NCBI GenBank assembly: GCA_016235595.1
Contig: JACRJX010000044.1
Coordinates: 1 to 64,000, forward strand
Direction of reading: 5' to 3'
Source: Verrucomicrobiota bacterium
Lineage (GTDB): Bacteria; Verrucomicrobiota; Verrucomicrobiia; CAIQCK01
DNA length: 64,000 nt
The position numbers and the translations under genes are program-made. The notes beneath the pieces are model-generated. The model was not told where the DNA came from and ran no database searches. It saw only the letters and a program-made list of their open reading frames with translations. Position 1 is the stretch's first letter; the number at the start of each line of letters is the position of its first letter. Positions 28,791 to 36,963 of the stretch are shown here, piece by piece.

Positions 28791-29165
28791 GAATTTGTCT
28801 TTCGTCTGCAGAAAACCTTGCGTTGGTGTTGTCACGACGGGAAAACAACTATGCAAAACATCTTTTCTGATTCATATCCAAAAGCCAAGAACAACATCGC
28901 CGCGGGCGCAACTCGGCACACGCACCATTTGAATCATACGCGAATCGCACTCCGAAGCCCCCTCACCCAGCCCTCTCCCCATCCGATGGGGAGAGGGTGG
29001 CCGAAGGCCGGGTGAGGGGTTGCCTCGCGCATTTCTCTCTTGGCGCGTGTGCCGAGTTACGCCCCATCGCCGCTCGCTGTGTCTCCTTGGGAAGTCAGTC
29101 CACACTCGCAGCACAACAATCCGGCGTGCGCACGCAGTCTGCGCCCACGCCGTTACGGGCAATCT
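28791..29165. other. Intergenic region holding one large palindromic repeat
   Basis: This 375-bp gap between two minus-strand genes has no plausible gene. Its main content is the palindrome at 28959-29019. The stretch before 28958 contains the upstream region of the oxidoreductase gene; I could not identify a promoter with confidence. Confidence 0.6.
28959..29019. repeat. Large interspersed palindrome of the CCCCTCACCC...GGGTGAGGGG class
   Basis: Outer arms CCCCTCACCC (28959-28968) and GGGTGAGGGG (29010-29019) enclose a 13-bp inner palindrome, CCCTCTCCCCATC/GATGGGGAGAGGG (28971-28983 and 28985-28997). A small GGCC-GAA-GGCC hairpin lies at 28999-29009. Repeats of this wording are widespread between genes in GC-rich bacteria, in my recollection. 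It probably folds as a cruciform or RNA stem. Confidence 0.85.
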
Positions 29166-32100
29166 TCACTCCCACTCGCACAACCGCTCAACATACGCGG
29201 CCGAGCCGTCGCGGAGCCAGCCGTCCAGTTGGGCGGCTTCCTTGAGCTGCTGGCCGCGCATCCGCGGCACGACCACGAACCTGCTGTTCACTTCCGGCAG
29301 CCAGGTCATATCGCTCCAGAGCTTCTCGAACTGCGCCACCGGGAAGACGTCCTCCTGACCGTGGCCCCAGCGTTTCTTCACGTCCTTCACGGTGATGTAG
29401 GTCGGGATACGCGCGCTGACTCTGCGGATCGCCGCAGTCACCGTCGCTTCGTTGCCCAAGTCGCCGCGCGTGAGGCCAAAGACGCCGAGCAATTGCCGCA
29501 CGTCTATCCACGTCGTCATACTGTTGTAGTAGGAGAGCGCGAACTCCGCCTCTTCGCGTGGCATTGCCAGACCCTCCACGAGCCGGACGTGGCCATCCAC
29601 GCGGGCGAGGCCGCCGCCGCGGTCGTGGACATGACGCGTAATGACTTCGAAAGTGAGGCACGAGCCGAGAGAGATGTTCAAGCCCACCATCGCGGGATCG
29701 AGGTCGACACCGAGCGTGTCCACGTTGTGCAGCATCAGATACTTCAAGTTGGGGTAATCGCGCAGTAATTGCGCCAACAGGCCGTTGCGCAGCATGTTTG
29801 GCACTTCGAACCAGTGACCGACCGGATGGAGACATTGCATCGGCAGATTGTCGGTATAGTCGCTGCCCTCCCCAGCTTGTTGCGCCCAGCCGATCAGAGC
29901 CGTGTGCAGGCTCTGGCGCACCTTCTGCGCCTGTTCGTCGAGCAACTGCTGCGGCATCTCTTCCCACGCAAACCGCAGGTCGCGCGCCATCGGAATCATC
30001 CGCAGGCCGACGGAGCGTCCCGGCGACAGGAACACCGACACGCCGGATTTGGCAGCGATATCCTTGCCGCGCGAGCCGAGGTACTCCTCGATTGGCTCGT
30101 GTGTCAGGTAGCTGGTCGTCACAACGTGGGGAATCACCGCGCCATGCTGCCGGCTGAGGCGGCGGCTCTTGGCAAAGTGAACTTCCAGGAATGTCCGGTG
30201 TTTGTCACCCAATCGTGCGAAGGGATTCAGCGCCTTGACGACGCCCGCGCCCTGAGTCCATCGACTGCCCGCGCCCGCCGCCAGCGAGATAACGCCCACC
30301 TCCCCTGCCCTGAGCGCCTCAATGCCGCGCTCGCGATGGACCTCAAGAGAGGGTGGTTCCGTCGCGTCAAATACATCATCGCGCTGCACGTCCTCAAGGG
30401 TCGTGTTCGCAGGAAGACGGTTTTGCGCCAGACCGATGCGTCCGCTCTTGAGGTCGGTGCGAATTTGCTCATGTTGCGCGCGATCAAAACCAAAGCGATC
30501 CAGCAGTTCCGCCAGCGTCGTCCCGCCGCGCCGCGTCGTGTCACGCTTGATCTGTGGCAGGAGGCGGTCGAACAGGACCTTGTTCATGCTGCCAAGTTCC
30601 GGCCGCGTCCGGCACGCCGTGCCGAACCGCTGCAGTTCTGCGCGCCGCATCGGCGAGAGCGTCCGTTGCTCCATCCGCAGCCATTGCGGCAAATGCAATG
30701 CGTAATAGCCCATTGGCATCAGCGCCTCGTCACGGCTCAGCACATCGGCAAACGTGCCGTGCGGGTTGATGCCGAAGTCATAAACGACCGGGTCCATCGC
30801 AAATGGCAGGGCATATTGGAGTTCATTCTTCGTAGTCAGCATGATCTCCTGCAATCGATCCTGCGCCTGCCGCTTGATCTCAGGCGCGACAATGAATCCC
30901 ATGCCGCCGCCCGACATGCCGCCGAGCATCCAGAAACCCCAAAACTCTTTGTCGAACGCCGCCCGCGCCCGTTCGATGAGCGTCTCGGTGTAGAAGTTGC
31001 TCGCCCAGGGAATGATCGTCTGGATCGGGCCGAAGAAGTTGCGTGTGGTGGTCGCGCCAATACGCAGGACCGCTTCGCGCGGGTTGCTGCCCTCGCGCAA
31101 CGCGCCGACAATGTCATCAAGCACCCCCATCGCCTGCCTGCGTCCCTTCCACTCGGCCTCCGAGCGGAGCAGATATTTCTCTGTCACCATCTCCAGGATC
31201 GGCCCGACGTTTTGCGCCATGCCGCCGTGGACGAGGATGAGGCTGTTGCAGAGTTGCTCGCGCACGGCTGGCGGCGCGTCGCGCTCGTCGAGAATCTTGT
31301 GTGACGGCAGCAACCGCCCGCGGCTGACGCCAAACTCGGGATCGCCTTCGCCCGCGAGCACGCCTTGAATCAGCTTCATGCCAGGCCAGACGCCACCGGA
31401 GTCCTGCCAGCCACCGCCGGAACCAGCGAGCCATTCACCCAGGATGGCGCGCGCCGCCACAAGCCGCCGTTCCGATTCCTGGAGCTGGCCCGTCAACGAC
31501 TTCGCCTGGCCGGTCGCCCTCATGCAGACAGAGATCAGACACGCGAGCAGATTCGTGGACACCGCGAGCCGTGAGCCTTTCGGGATGTCGTTGACGCTGC
31601 TGACCAGCTCGATGCCGAGTCCCGGCCCGACCAAGCGCGTGAGCAGGTCGCCAAGGCTCTGGCCGGAACCCTCAATGCCTGGAGGCAGGATGCCCGACGC
31701 GATGATCGCCGCTTTCAGCAATCCGAGGTAATCCTTGGCGAAGTCAAATACGTCGCGCAGCTCCGTGATCTCCGCGCTCGCGCCAAGGTCCACACTCGTC
31801 AATCGCAGTACCGGCTCGTCAATCACACGGAAGTAGCTCTCCACCGGGGGCCGAGGCTCCGCGTCGCGTCCGCGCACAGCGAGGTCAATGGAGACGTTGA
31901 GCACGCGCGCGCCTTCCGGAAAATCCATGCCGAGGAAGAAAATGTCGCTCCACGCACTGTGCGAAAGATCCATGCGCACCGGCGTCCGCTCGCGGAGGAT
32001 GGGAAAACTCTTCTCGCTGTCCATGCCTGTCGGAGCCGTGGCGCGGTCGAGCAGTTCCGGCCGCACCCGCAATGGTTGGTCGGAAGGATGCCCCATGCGG

Positions 32101-32537
32101 AACATCCACTGGTTGCCGCGCACCGTCCGCACGCTGCGCCGCACCTGGTCTGCCAGCGTCTGGAAACCGAGACTGTGATACGCCTCCGCCAGCGCGCTGC
32201 TGACGGTTTCGTTCGGTCCTTGTTCCTTCTGGGAATGCAGGAAAGAACTAATTGCCTCCTCAAACCGGCGCTGCAGCAGATGTTCGTAGCCAACGAACGG
32301 CACCAGTCCTTTCGATTTCATCCCCGTCTTCGTCAGCAGGTGAAAGCGATGGATGGCGTAGAGGAAGAAGAGCGCGCGGACACGCTCGTAGAGGTTGTCG
32401 CTGCCACGACGGAAGGCGTCGAGCGCGTCGCATTCCGCCAGCAGTTCCGCCAGCGTGGCCCGTCGACAGAATGCGTCGAGCGACTGGTCACGGATCGCCG
32501 GGTCAGCGGAGGTGATGATCTTTGTAAGTTCGGACAT
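29166..32537 (-). CDS. GHMP-kinase-like / UDP-sugar pyrophosphorylase-like fusion protein
   Basis: The 1123-residue protein has a unique N-terminal region (1-185), then a fucokinase-like GHMP module: HSAWSDIFF...GARVLNVSIDLAVRG (193-222), DIPKGSRLAVSTNLL (317-331), SGGGWQDSGGVWPGMKLI (373-390) and LGGMSGGGMGFIV (538-550). Residues about 735-1090 form a UDP-glucose pyrophosphorylase-like nucleotidyltransferase (LAAGAGSRWTQG, YLMLHNVDTLGVDLD). Bacterial Fkp joins the same two activities in the opposite order. The ATP loop normally reads GSGLGTSS and is altered here to GSRLAVST, so kinase activity is uncertain. It follows a GalU-like gene by 48 bases. It may salvage or activate a sugar, perhaps fucose. 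Confidence 0.72.
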   Translation of the reverse strand: MSELTKIITSADPAIRDQSLDAFCRRATLAELLAECDALDAFRRGSDNLYERVRALFFLYAIHRFHLLTKTGMKSKGLVPFVGYEHLLQRRFEEAISSFLHSQKEQGPNETVSSALAEAYHSLGFQTLADQVRRSVRTVRGNQWMFRMGHPSDQPLRVRPELLDRATAPTGMDSEKSFPILRERTPVRMDLSHSAWSDIFFLGMDFPEGARVLNVSIDLAVRGRDAEPRPPVESYFRVIDEPVLRLTSVDLGASAEITELRDVFDFAKDYLGLLKAAIIASGILPPGIEGSGQSLGDLLTRLVGPGLGIELVSSVNDIPKGSRLAVSTNLLACLISVCMRATGQAKSLTGQLQESERRLVAARAILGEWLAGSGGGWQDSGGVWPGMKLIQGVLAGEGDPEFGVSRGRLLPSHKILDERDAPPAVREQLCNSLILVHGGMAQNVGPILEMVTEKYLLRSEAEWKGRRQAMGVLDDIVGALREGSNPREAVLRIGATTTRNFFGPIQTIIPWASNFYTETLIERARAAFDKEFWGFWMLGGMSGGGMGFIVAPEIKRQAQDRLQEIMLTTKNELQYALPFAMDPVVYDFGINPHGTFADVLSRDEALMPMGYYALHLPQWLRMEQRTLSPMRRAELQRFGTACRTRPELGSMNKVLFDRLLPQIKRDTTRRGGTTLAELLDRFGFDRAQHEQIRTDLKSGRIGLAQNRLPANTTLEDVQRDDVFDATEPPSLEVHRERGIEALRAGEVGVISLAAGAGSRWTQGAGVVKALNPFARLGDKHRTFLEVHFAKSRRLSRQHGAVIPHVVTTSYLTHEPIEEYLGSRGKDIAAKSGVSVFLSPGRSVGLRMIPMARDLRFAWEEMPQQLLDEQAQKVRQSLHTALIGWAQQAGEGSDYTDNLPMQCLHPVGHWFEVPNMLRNGLLAQLLRDYPNLKYLMLHNVDTLGVDLDPAMVGLNISLGSCLTFEVITRHVHDRGGGLARVDGHVRLVEGLAMPREEAEFALSYYNSMTTWIDVRQLLGVFGLTRGDLGNEATVTAAIRRVSARIPTYITVKDVKKRWGHGQEDVFPVAQFEKLWSDMTWLPEVNSRFVVVPRMRGQQLKEAAQLDGWLRDGSAAYVERLCEWE

Positions 32538-32585
32538 GGCAATGATGGCGGTTATAGATGAGCCAGCGCGGCGCGATTCCGTTCG

Positions 32586-33434
32586 CTACAGGTCGCGGCC
32601 CGTGGCGAGCAACTCGACCAGTTGCGCCAGCACCTCGGCGCGGTCCTTGCCCGCCAACGCCAGCGCAAGCTGTGCCACAAGCAGGCCGTATTGAACACCG
32701 ATGTCGTAGCGGCGGCCCCTCATCTCATACGCCAGATATCGTTCACTCGCGGCCAATTCCGCCAGCGCAGGCGAAAGGTGAACATTCGGTGCATCGCCCT
32801 TGATCTGCCGCGCCAGAATCTCCATCACCGCCGGCGTCAGCACGTGGATGCCGAAGAAGCAAAGGTAATAGCCGGCGCGCAGTCCCGGCACGATCAGGCT
32901 CTGCTCGGCCTCGGTAGGCGTCGGCTTTTCCAGCACGCGCTCGATGGTGTAGAGCAGCGGCTTCACCGGCACGCGCTTGCCACCGACGGTGCCGTAGTTG
33001 GTCAGCATCGTCTCCCGCGTCGCCTGCACGGCCGAGACGGCGCACTGCTCCGCCTCCGCCACCTCGACCAATTGCCGGGCGCACGGTTTTCCCTGCTCGT
33101 CGCGGCTCAGGTAAAGGTGGTCACCAACGAGATGCAGGAACGGGTCTTTGCCGACGAACTCGCGTGCGCAGAACACCGCGTGGCCATAGCCGCGCGCCGC
33201 CGTCTGCTCGACAAACCGCAACCGCCGCGCATGCTCGCCCGCCGCCGTCGCGTAAGCATCGTGGTCGCCCGGATGAATGACGACGCACACTTCTTCGATG
33301 CCCGCGCTCAACGCCTCTTCGATGATGATTCGCAGCGCGGTCGTCTGCACGCGATCACGATTCACCAGTGTCTGGAGGGGCAAACCGCGCTGGTTCCGGC
33401 CGGCGGCGGTAACAACAGCTTTTTTGATCTTCAT
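32586..33434 (-). CDS. GalU-like sugar-1-phosphate nucleotidyltransferase with divergent N-terminal loop
   Basis: I place the start at 33434 ([12 protein letters not shown]). The 282-residue protein follows the GalU/RmlA fold: the N-terminal [14 protein letters not shown] corresponds to the usual GxGTRxLPxT loop but lacks [13 protein letters not shown] carries the metal-binding Asp, [17 protein letters not shown] matches the GalU sugar-binding strand, and [17 protein letters not shown] matches the C-terminal DxG motif. It would transfer a nucleotidyl group to a sugar 1-phosphate. Being upstream of the GHMP/pyrophosphorylase fusion suggests both serve one nucleotide-sugar route. Confidence 0.75.
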   Translation of the reverse strand: MKIKKAVVTAAGRNQRGLPLQTLVNRDRVQTTALRIIIEEALSAGIEEVCVVIHPGDHDAYATAAGEHARRLRFVEQTAARGYGHAVFCAREFVGKDPFLHLVGDHLYLSRDEQGKPCARQLVEVAEAEQCAVSAVQATRETMLTNYGTVGGKRVPVKPLLYTIERVLEKPTPTEAEQSLIVPGLRAGYYLCFFGIHVLTPAVMEILARQIKGDAPNVHLSPALAELAASERYLAYEMRGRRYDIGVQYGLLVAQLALALAGKDRAEVLAQLVELLATGRDL

Positions 33435-33501
33435 AAGCTTCCGAGTCCTCGACAACGACGGTGCGGATTCTGAACCAGAAGCCACGTAAAATCAAAACTG
33501 T

Positions 33502-36051
33502 TCAGTCGAGCGGCACGATATCTTCGCCGCGCGAGCGCACATCGACCACACGTTGGCCGTCCACAAGCACCTGGTAACCGACACCTTCCCTGCCGCGAAT
33601 GCGCGCCTTGCCGTCGCGAATCGTTACTGGAAATGGCGCGACGACGCGATGCCCGCCAGCAGTGGCGACAGCAAGCGCGTCCAGTTTTCCTTCGAGCACA
33701 AGACGCAAGCTGACGATGGCACATGGGTTGATGTTCCACGGGTTGCGGCGTTGCTCGTCCAAACTGAACGAATCCGGTACGCATCCGGCATATTCGCCAT
33801 CGGGATACTGCATTTGTTCGGCGGCAATGAGTATGCCTTCTGCCAGTTGCCGCCAGTTCAGCGTCTTGTCATACGGCATGAGCATTGCCAGCGCGTACGC
33901 GTAATCGTAACCACACCATTGCACCGGCAAGCCGATCCAGTTCGGTGCGCGCCAGTTGGTCGCGCCATACACCGGCGTCGTCGCGTAAATCATCACCGGC
34001 TGGCAACTCCATTGGTAAACAAAAGGCAGTCCAGTGACAGCCCACTTCCGCGCGCAGTCGAGATACTCGCGGTTGCCGGTCAATTCGTAGCCGCGCACAT
34101 AAGCGTGAACGAGATGCGCCGATGCCAGGATGTCCGGCGTGTGGAGCGCGCACTCCCACGTCTGGGCGCCGCGCGGCGTGTGGAACCGCTTCATGAACTC
34201 CAGCGCCTTGACGCCCGCGTCCAACGCGGCCTTGTCACCGGTGGCGCGCGCGTGCTCCAGCAGCGTGACGGCGGGCGTGGCACAGTAACCACTGGCCGTG
34301 TCCTCGAAGTGGCCGCGCTGGTATTTGCCGCCATAGCGAAACGAACCGTCGGCCTTCTGGCTGGCGATGATCCCGCGAGCTTGCGACGCCTTCACCTTCA
34401 GCCATTCGTTTGCGCGGCTCGTGACAAAGTAGATCGCTTCGTTACGAATATGCGAACCGCCCAACACCAGCTTCGGCAGTTGCGGGGCCTCGCCCGTGAG
34501 CCGCCATATTGTCGATGCGTGGTCGGCAAACGGCTGCCGCGCCCAATGAGGCTCAGCACAGTGTCCCCACCCCGCATCGGTTCTTAACGGCAACCCGGTC
34601 AACGCCTTCAAAGAAAGCGCCATCTGCGACTCACGGCTGCGAGGCGCTTTCGGCAGCGGCGGCAGCCCGCGCTCTTTCATCACCCATAGAATCGCATCCT
34701 CCAGCGGCGCAGGTCCACGCACGAGAATTGTCGCTTCCATTTTCTTTCCGCGCAACGCAGCACGATGCCCCTCCACGCCTTCGAGAAAGTCCGGTGTGGC
34801 AAACACTGGCTGCAATGTCATGTCGCGCCACGTCATCGCTGCCAGCACACGATCAGTGACAAATGCCATCAACGGCATCGTCACCTTCAGCGGGTCCGGC
34901 GAGAAACGAATGTGCTCCTCCGTCTCGATGTCGAGCGTCGAGGAAGATCGCTCGCCTTTGCCGAGATACTCCAGCCCTGCGAACAAGCCCTGCTCCAGCG
35001 ACCCCAGCGCGCGCAACACCGGCCCTTCGCACGGCGCATCGCTCTGAACTGCCACTGAGATTTCCTCGCCGCGCAACGTCACGGCCACGCTGACGCCGTC
35101 GCCAACAAACTTCAGCGGGTTGCCTTGTCCAACCAACTTAAGCTTGGGCAGGACGCCATCGCGCCAAACCAACGGTGCGATGAAACCCACGAGCTTGCCG
35201 TTGACCTCGATTCGCGCTCCCGAACCATCACGCGCCACCTTCAATGTGTTCTCTCCCGATCTCCGCTCGATCCAATCACCTTCTGCGTCGGCGTCGGCTA
35301 CGAACACCGTCCGATGAAGCGGCGGCACACCGTCCGCATTCACCGCGATGTCCCGCGCCTCAAATGGCGCCGTTCCACCGGCTGTGATCGAAACAGTCTG
35401 CGCCGCTTTGGCCGCCAACGCGATCTGCTGGCCATCAACAGTGCAAGCCATCGCCTTATCCGTGTGGTTCGTCAGCATCAGCGAAATCCGGCGACCCATG
35501 GAACACACCGATTGGATTTCGAGCGGATGCAGGATCTCGCGAACCAGTTCGATCTTCTCAATCTCAATCAAGCCCGGCGCACCACCGGGATCGAGGCGCA
35601 GCCGTGTGACCGTGCCGCGAGCATTCAACCGCACGGTGTAATCATGCCACTGACCATCATGTATGAGTTTGAAGTGCTGGCTGTTATCAGGATTGAAGCC
35701 GGGCGATGCAGCCGTCGCCCAGAAAAACTCACCATTGCCACCCGTGGCGGACTTCACACGTAGCTTCACCGCGAGCGGGCCTTCGATGTGAATCGCGCCA
35801 CTGGCCACATAGGGATCGTTGCCGTTGCTTTGAATCTTCAACACGCCATCTGCCGCCGCGAGCGTGCAATGGTGCAGCGCGGTCCAATCTGCTGTGCCAG
35901 ATTGGAAGGCCCACTGCTGCAGCGATTCCGTTCGCAACAACTGCCGCGGGTACGGGTTGATGTCCTGGGCCATCGCAAGCACACCGCAGGCGACGAGCGA
36001 CATGATCACGCACACACCGCGACACCATTGGTATTTCGGGATTCTAATCAT
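33502..36051 (-). CDS. Large secreted protein: beta-sandwich modules plus alpha-helical-barrel domain
   Basis: The 849-residue protein begins with a signal peptide (cleavage near LAMAQ, residue 28). Residues about 45-170 form a jelly-roll-like module ending DGQWHDYTVRLN...LRLDPGGAPGLIEIEKIEL, closely similar to the C terminus of the sulfatase at 52474-54378. The C-terminal half is helical (ASAHLVHAYVRGYELTGNREYLDCARKW, EQMQYPDGEYAG), resembling (alpha/alpha)6 glycosidase or lyase barrels. A precise family is not recognised. It lies between the TPR and GalU-like genes in one orientation and probably handles an extracellular polysaccharide. Confidence 0.6.
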   Translation of the reverse strand: MIRIPKYQWCRGVCVIMSLVACGVLAMAQDINPYPRQLLRTESLQQWAFQSGTADWTALHHCTLAAADGVLKIQSNGNDPYVASGAIHIEGPLAVKLRVKSATGGNGEFFWATAASPGFNPDNSQHFKLIHDGQWHDYTVRLNARGTVTRLRLDPGGAPGLIEIEKIELVREILHPLEIQSVCSMGRRISLMLTNHTDKAMACTVDGQQIALAAKAAQTVSITAGGTAPFEARDIAVNADGVPPLHRTVFVADADAEGDWIERRSGENTLKVARDGSGARIEVNGKLVGFIAPLVWRDGVLPKLKLVGQGNPLKFVGDGVSVAVTLRGEEISVAVQSDAPCEGPVLRALGSLEQGLFAGLEYLGKGERSSSTLDIETEEHIRFSPDPLKVTMPLMAFVTDRVLAAMTWRDMTLQPVFATPDFLEGVEGHRAALRGKKMEATILVRGPAPLEDAILWVMKERGLPPLPKAPRSRESQMALSLKALTGLPLRTDAGWGHCAEPHWARQPFADHASTIWRLTGEAPQLPKLVLGGSHIRNEAIYFVTSRANEWLKVKASQARGIIASQKADGSFRYGGKYQRGHFEDTASGYCATPAVTLLEHARATGDKAALDAGVKALEFMKRFHTPRGAQTWECALHTPDILASAHLVHAYVRGYELTGNREYLDCARKWAVTGLPFVYQWSCQPVMIYATTPVYGATNWRAPNWIGLPVQWCGYDYAYALAMLMPYDKTLNWRQLAEGILIAAEQMQYPDGEYAGCVPDSFSLDEQRRNPWNINPCAIVSLRLVLEGKLDALAVATAGGHRVVAPFPVTIRDGKARIRGREGVGYQVLVDGQRVVDVRSRGEDIVPLD

Positions 36052-36090
36052 GATAAATGCCTATCGGGCACGCCAACCAAGCATGGTTCA

Positions 36091-36663
36091 TCAGCGATCA
36101 AGCGACTTCAGGCTCTCCAATCGCCGGGCGATGTCGGCGTTCTTCGGGTCCAATCGCCCCGCTTGCTGATAAAAGTCGCGAGCGATATGAAGCCGCCCCT
36201 CCATGTCGTTCAACAATGCCAGATTCCGCGCCGCCAGAAAGTTGTAGGGATCCAGAGTGTACCCGTGCAGGAACGCCGTGTTCGCCTCCTTCGGGCGATT
36301 GAGATTGTAATACACCACGCCCATATTGACCCAAGCGAGCGCATACGCAGGCTGCAAAGCCACAGCTCGTTCAAATTCCTTGATTGCCTCGCCAGCGTTT
36401 CGCGCAACCAACAGCGCATTGCCACGCCGCAACGCGCGGTCGGCCTCATCAAGTGGAATCGCGTCCGCGCCCGTTGCGCCGGGCATTGGCGCGAGTTTTT
36501 GCTGCACCAGGTTGATGTAGTTGCCCGGCTGCCCCGGCTGCCAGAGAGCCAAACCCACCGCGGCCGCTGCCAATGCAACTGCAAGCAAACCGGCGAGCGC
36601 GGAGGGCAACGCATCCGTCTGAAAACCCGTGTTCGAGTTTCTTGTTTCGGATTTCGCCGTCAT
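36091..36663 (-). CDS. Membrane-anchored TPR protein
   Basis: I chose the ATG at 36663 because AGGA lies four bases upstream and the extra N-terminal residues from an ATG at 36711 look noncoding. The 190-residue product has a membrane segment (about residues 20-42, ALAGLLAVALAAAAVGLAL). It then has about three tetratricopeptide repeats (ADRALRRGNALLVARNAGEAIKEF, ALAWVNMGVVYYNLNRPKEA, FYQQAGRLDPKNADIARRL). TPRs mediate protein contacts. It is located between the small membrane protein and the large secreted protein and is likely in their operon. Confidence 0.8.
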   Translation of the reverse strand: MTAKSETRNSNTGFQTDALPSALAGLLAVALAAAAVGLALWQPGQPGNYINLVQQKLAPMPGATGADAIPLDEADRALRRGNALLVARNAGEAIKEFERAVALQPAYALAWVNMGVVYYNLNRPKEANTAFLHGYTLDPYNFLAARNLALLNDMEGRLHIARDFYQQAGRLDPKNADIARRLESLKSLDR

Positions 36664-36738
36664 AGTCCTGATGCTCGTGGAATTCGACTTGCTCCGCGTT
36701 CGCGCCCCCATCGCCGTGGCAGCGCGCCCGCGCTTCGG

Positions 36739-36948
36739 TTACTTCGCGTTCTGCTTGCCGCGCCAGGCGAAGAAAAGCATCAACACGCCGAAGACAAACA
36801 GCACGCAACCCCAACCGAAGTTGACGTTGATGCCGAGCGACCGCTTATACATCTCGGCGTCCGACCCGGTGATCAAACCCTGAATCGCGAGCAACGCACC
36901 CACGGCGGTGAACATGAGGCCGATTGGCCAGCGAATATCGAGTCCCAT
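36739..36948 (-). CDS. Two-helix small membrane protein next to the symporter
   Basis: This 69-residue protein has two membrane helices (about 8-25 and 45-62) and a basic end WRGKQNAK. The ribosome binding site GAAAGGAA lies 8 bases upstream of the ATG. It begins 15 bases after the symporter stop, so it is almost certainly co-translated with it and may be an accessory subunit. No named family is recognised. Confidence 0.75.
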   Translation of the reverse strand: MGLDIRWPIGLMFTAVGALLAIQGLITGSDAEMYKRSLGINVNFGWGCVLFVFGVLMLFFAWRGKQNAK

Positions 36949-36963
36949 ATGCCGGTTCCTTTC

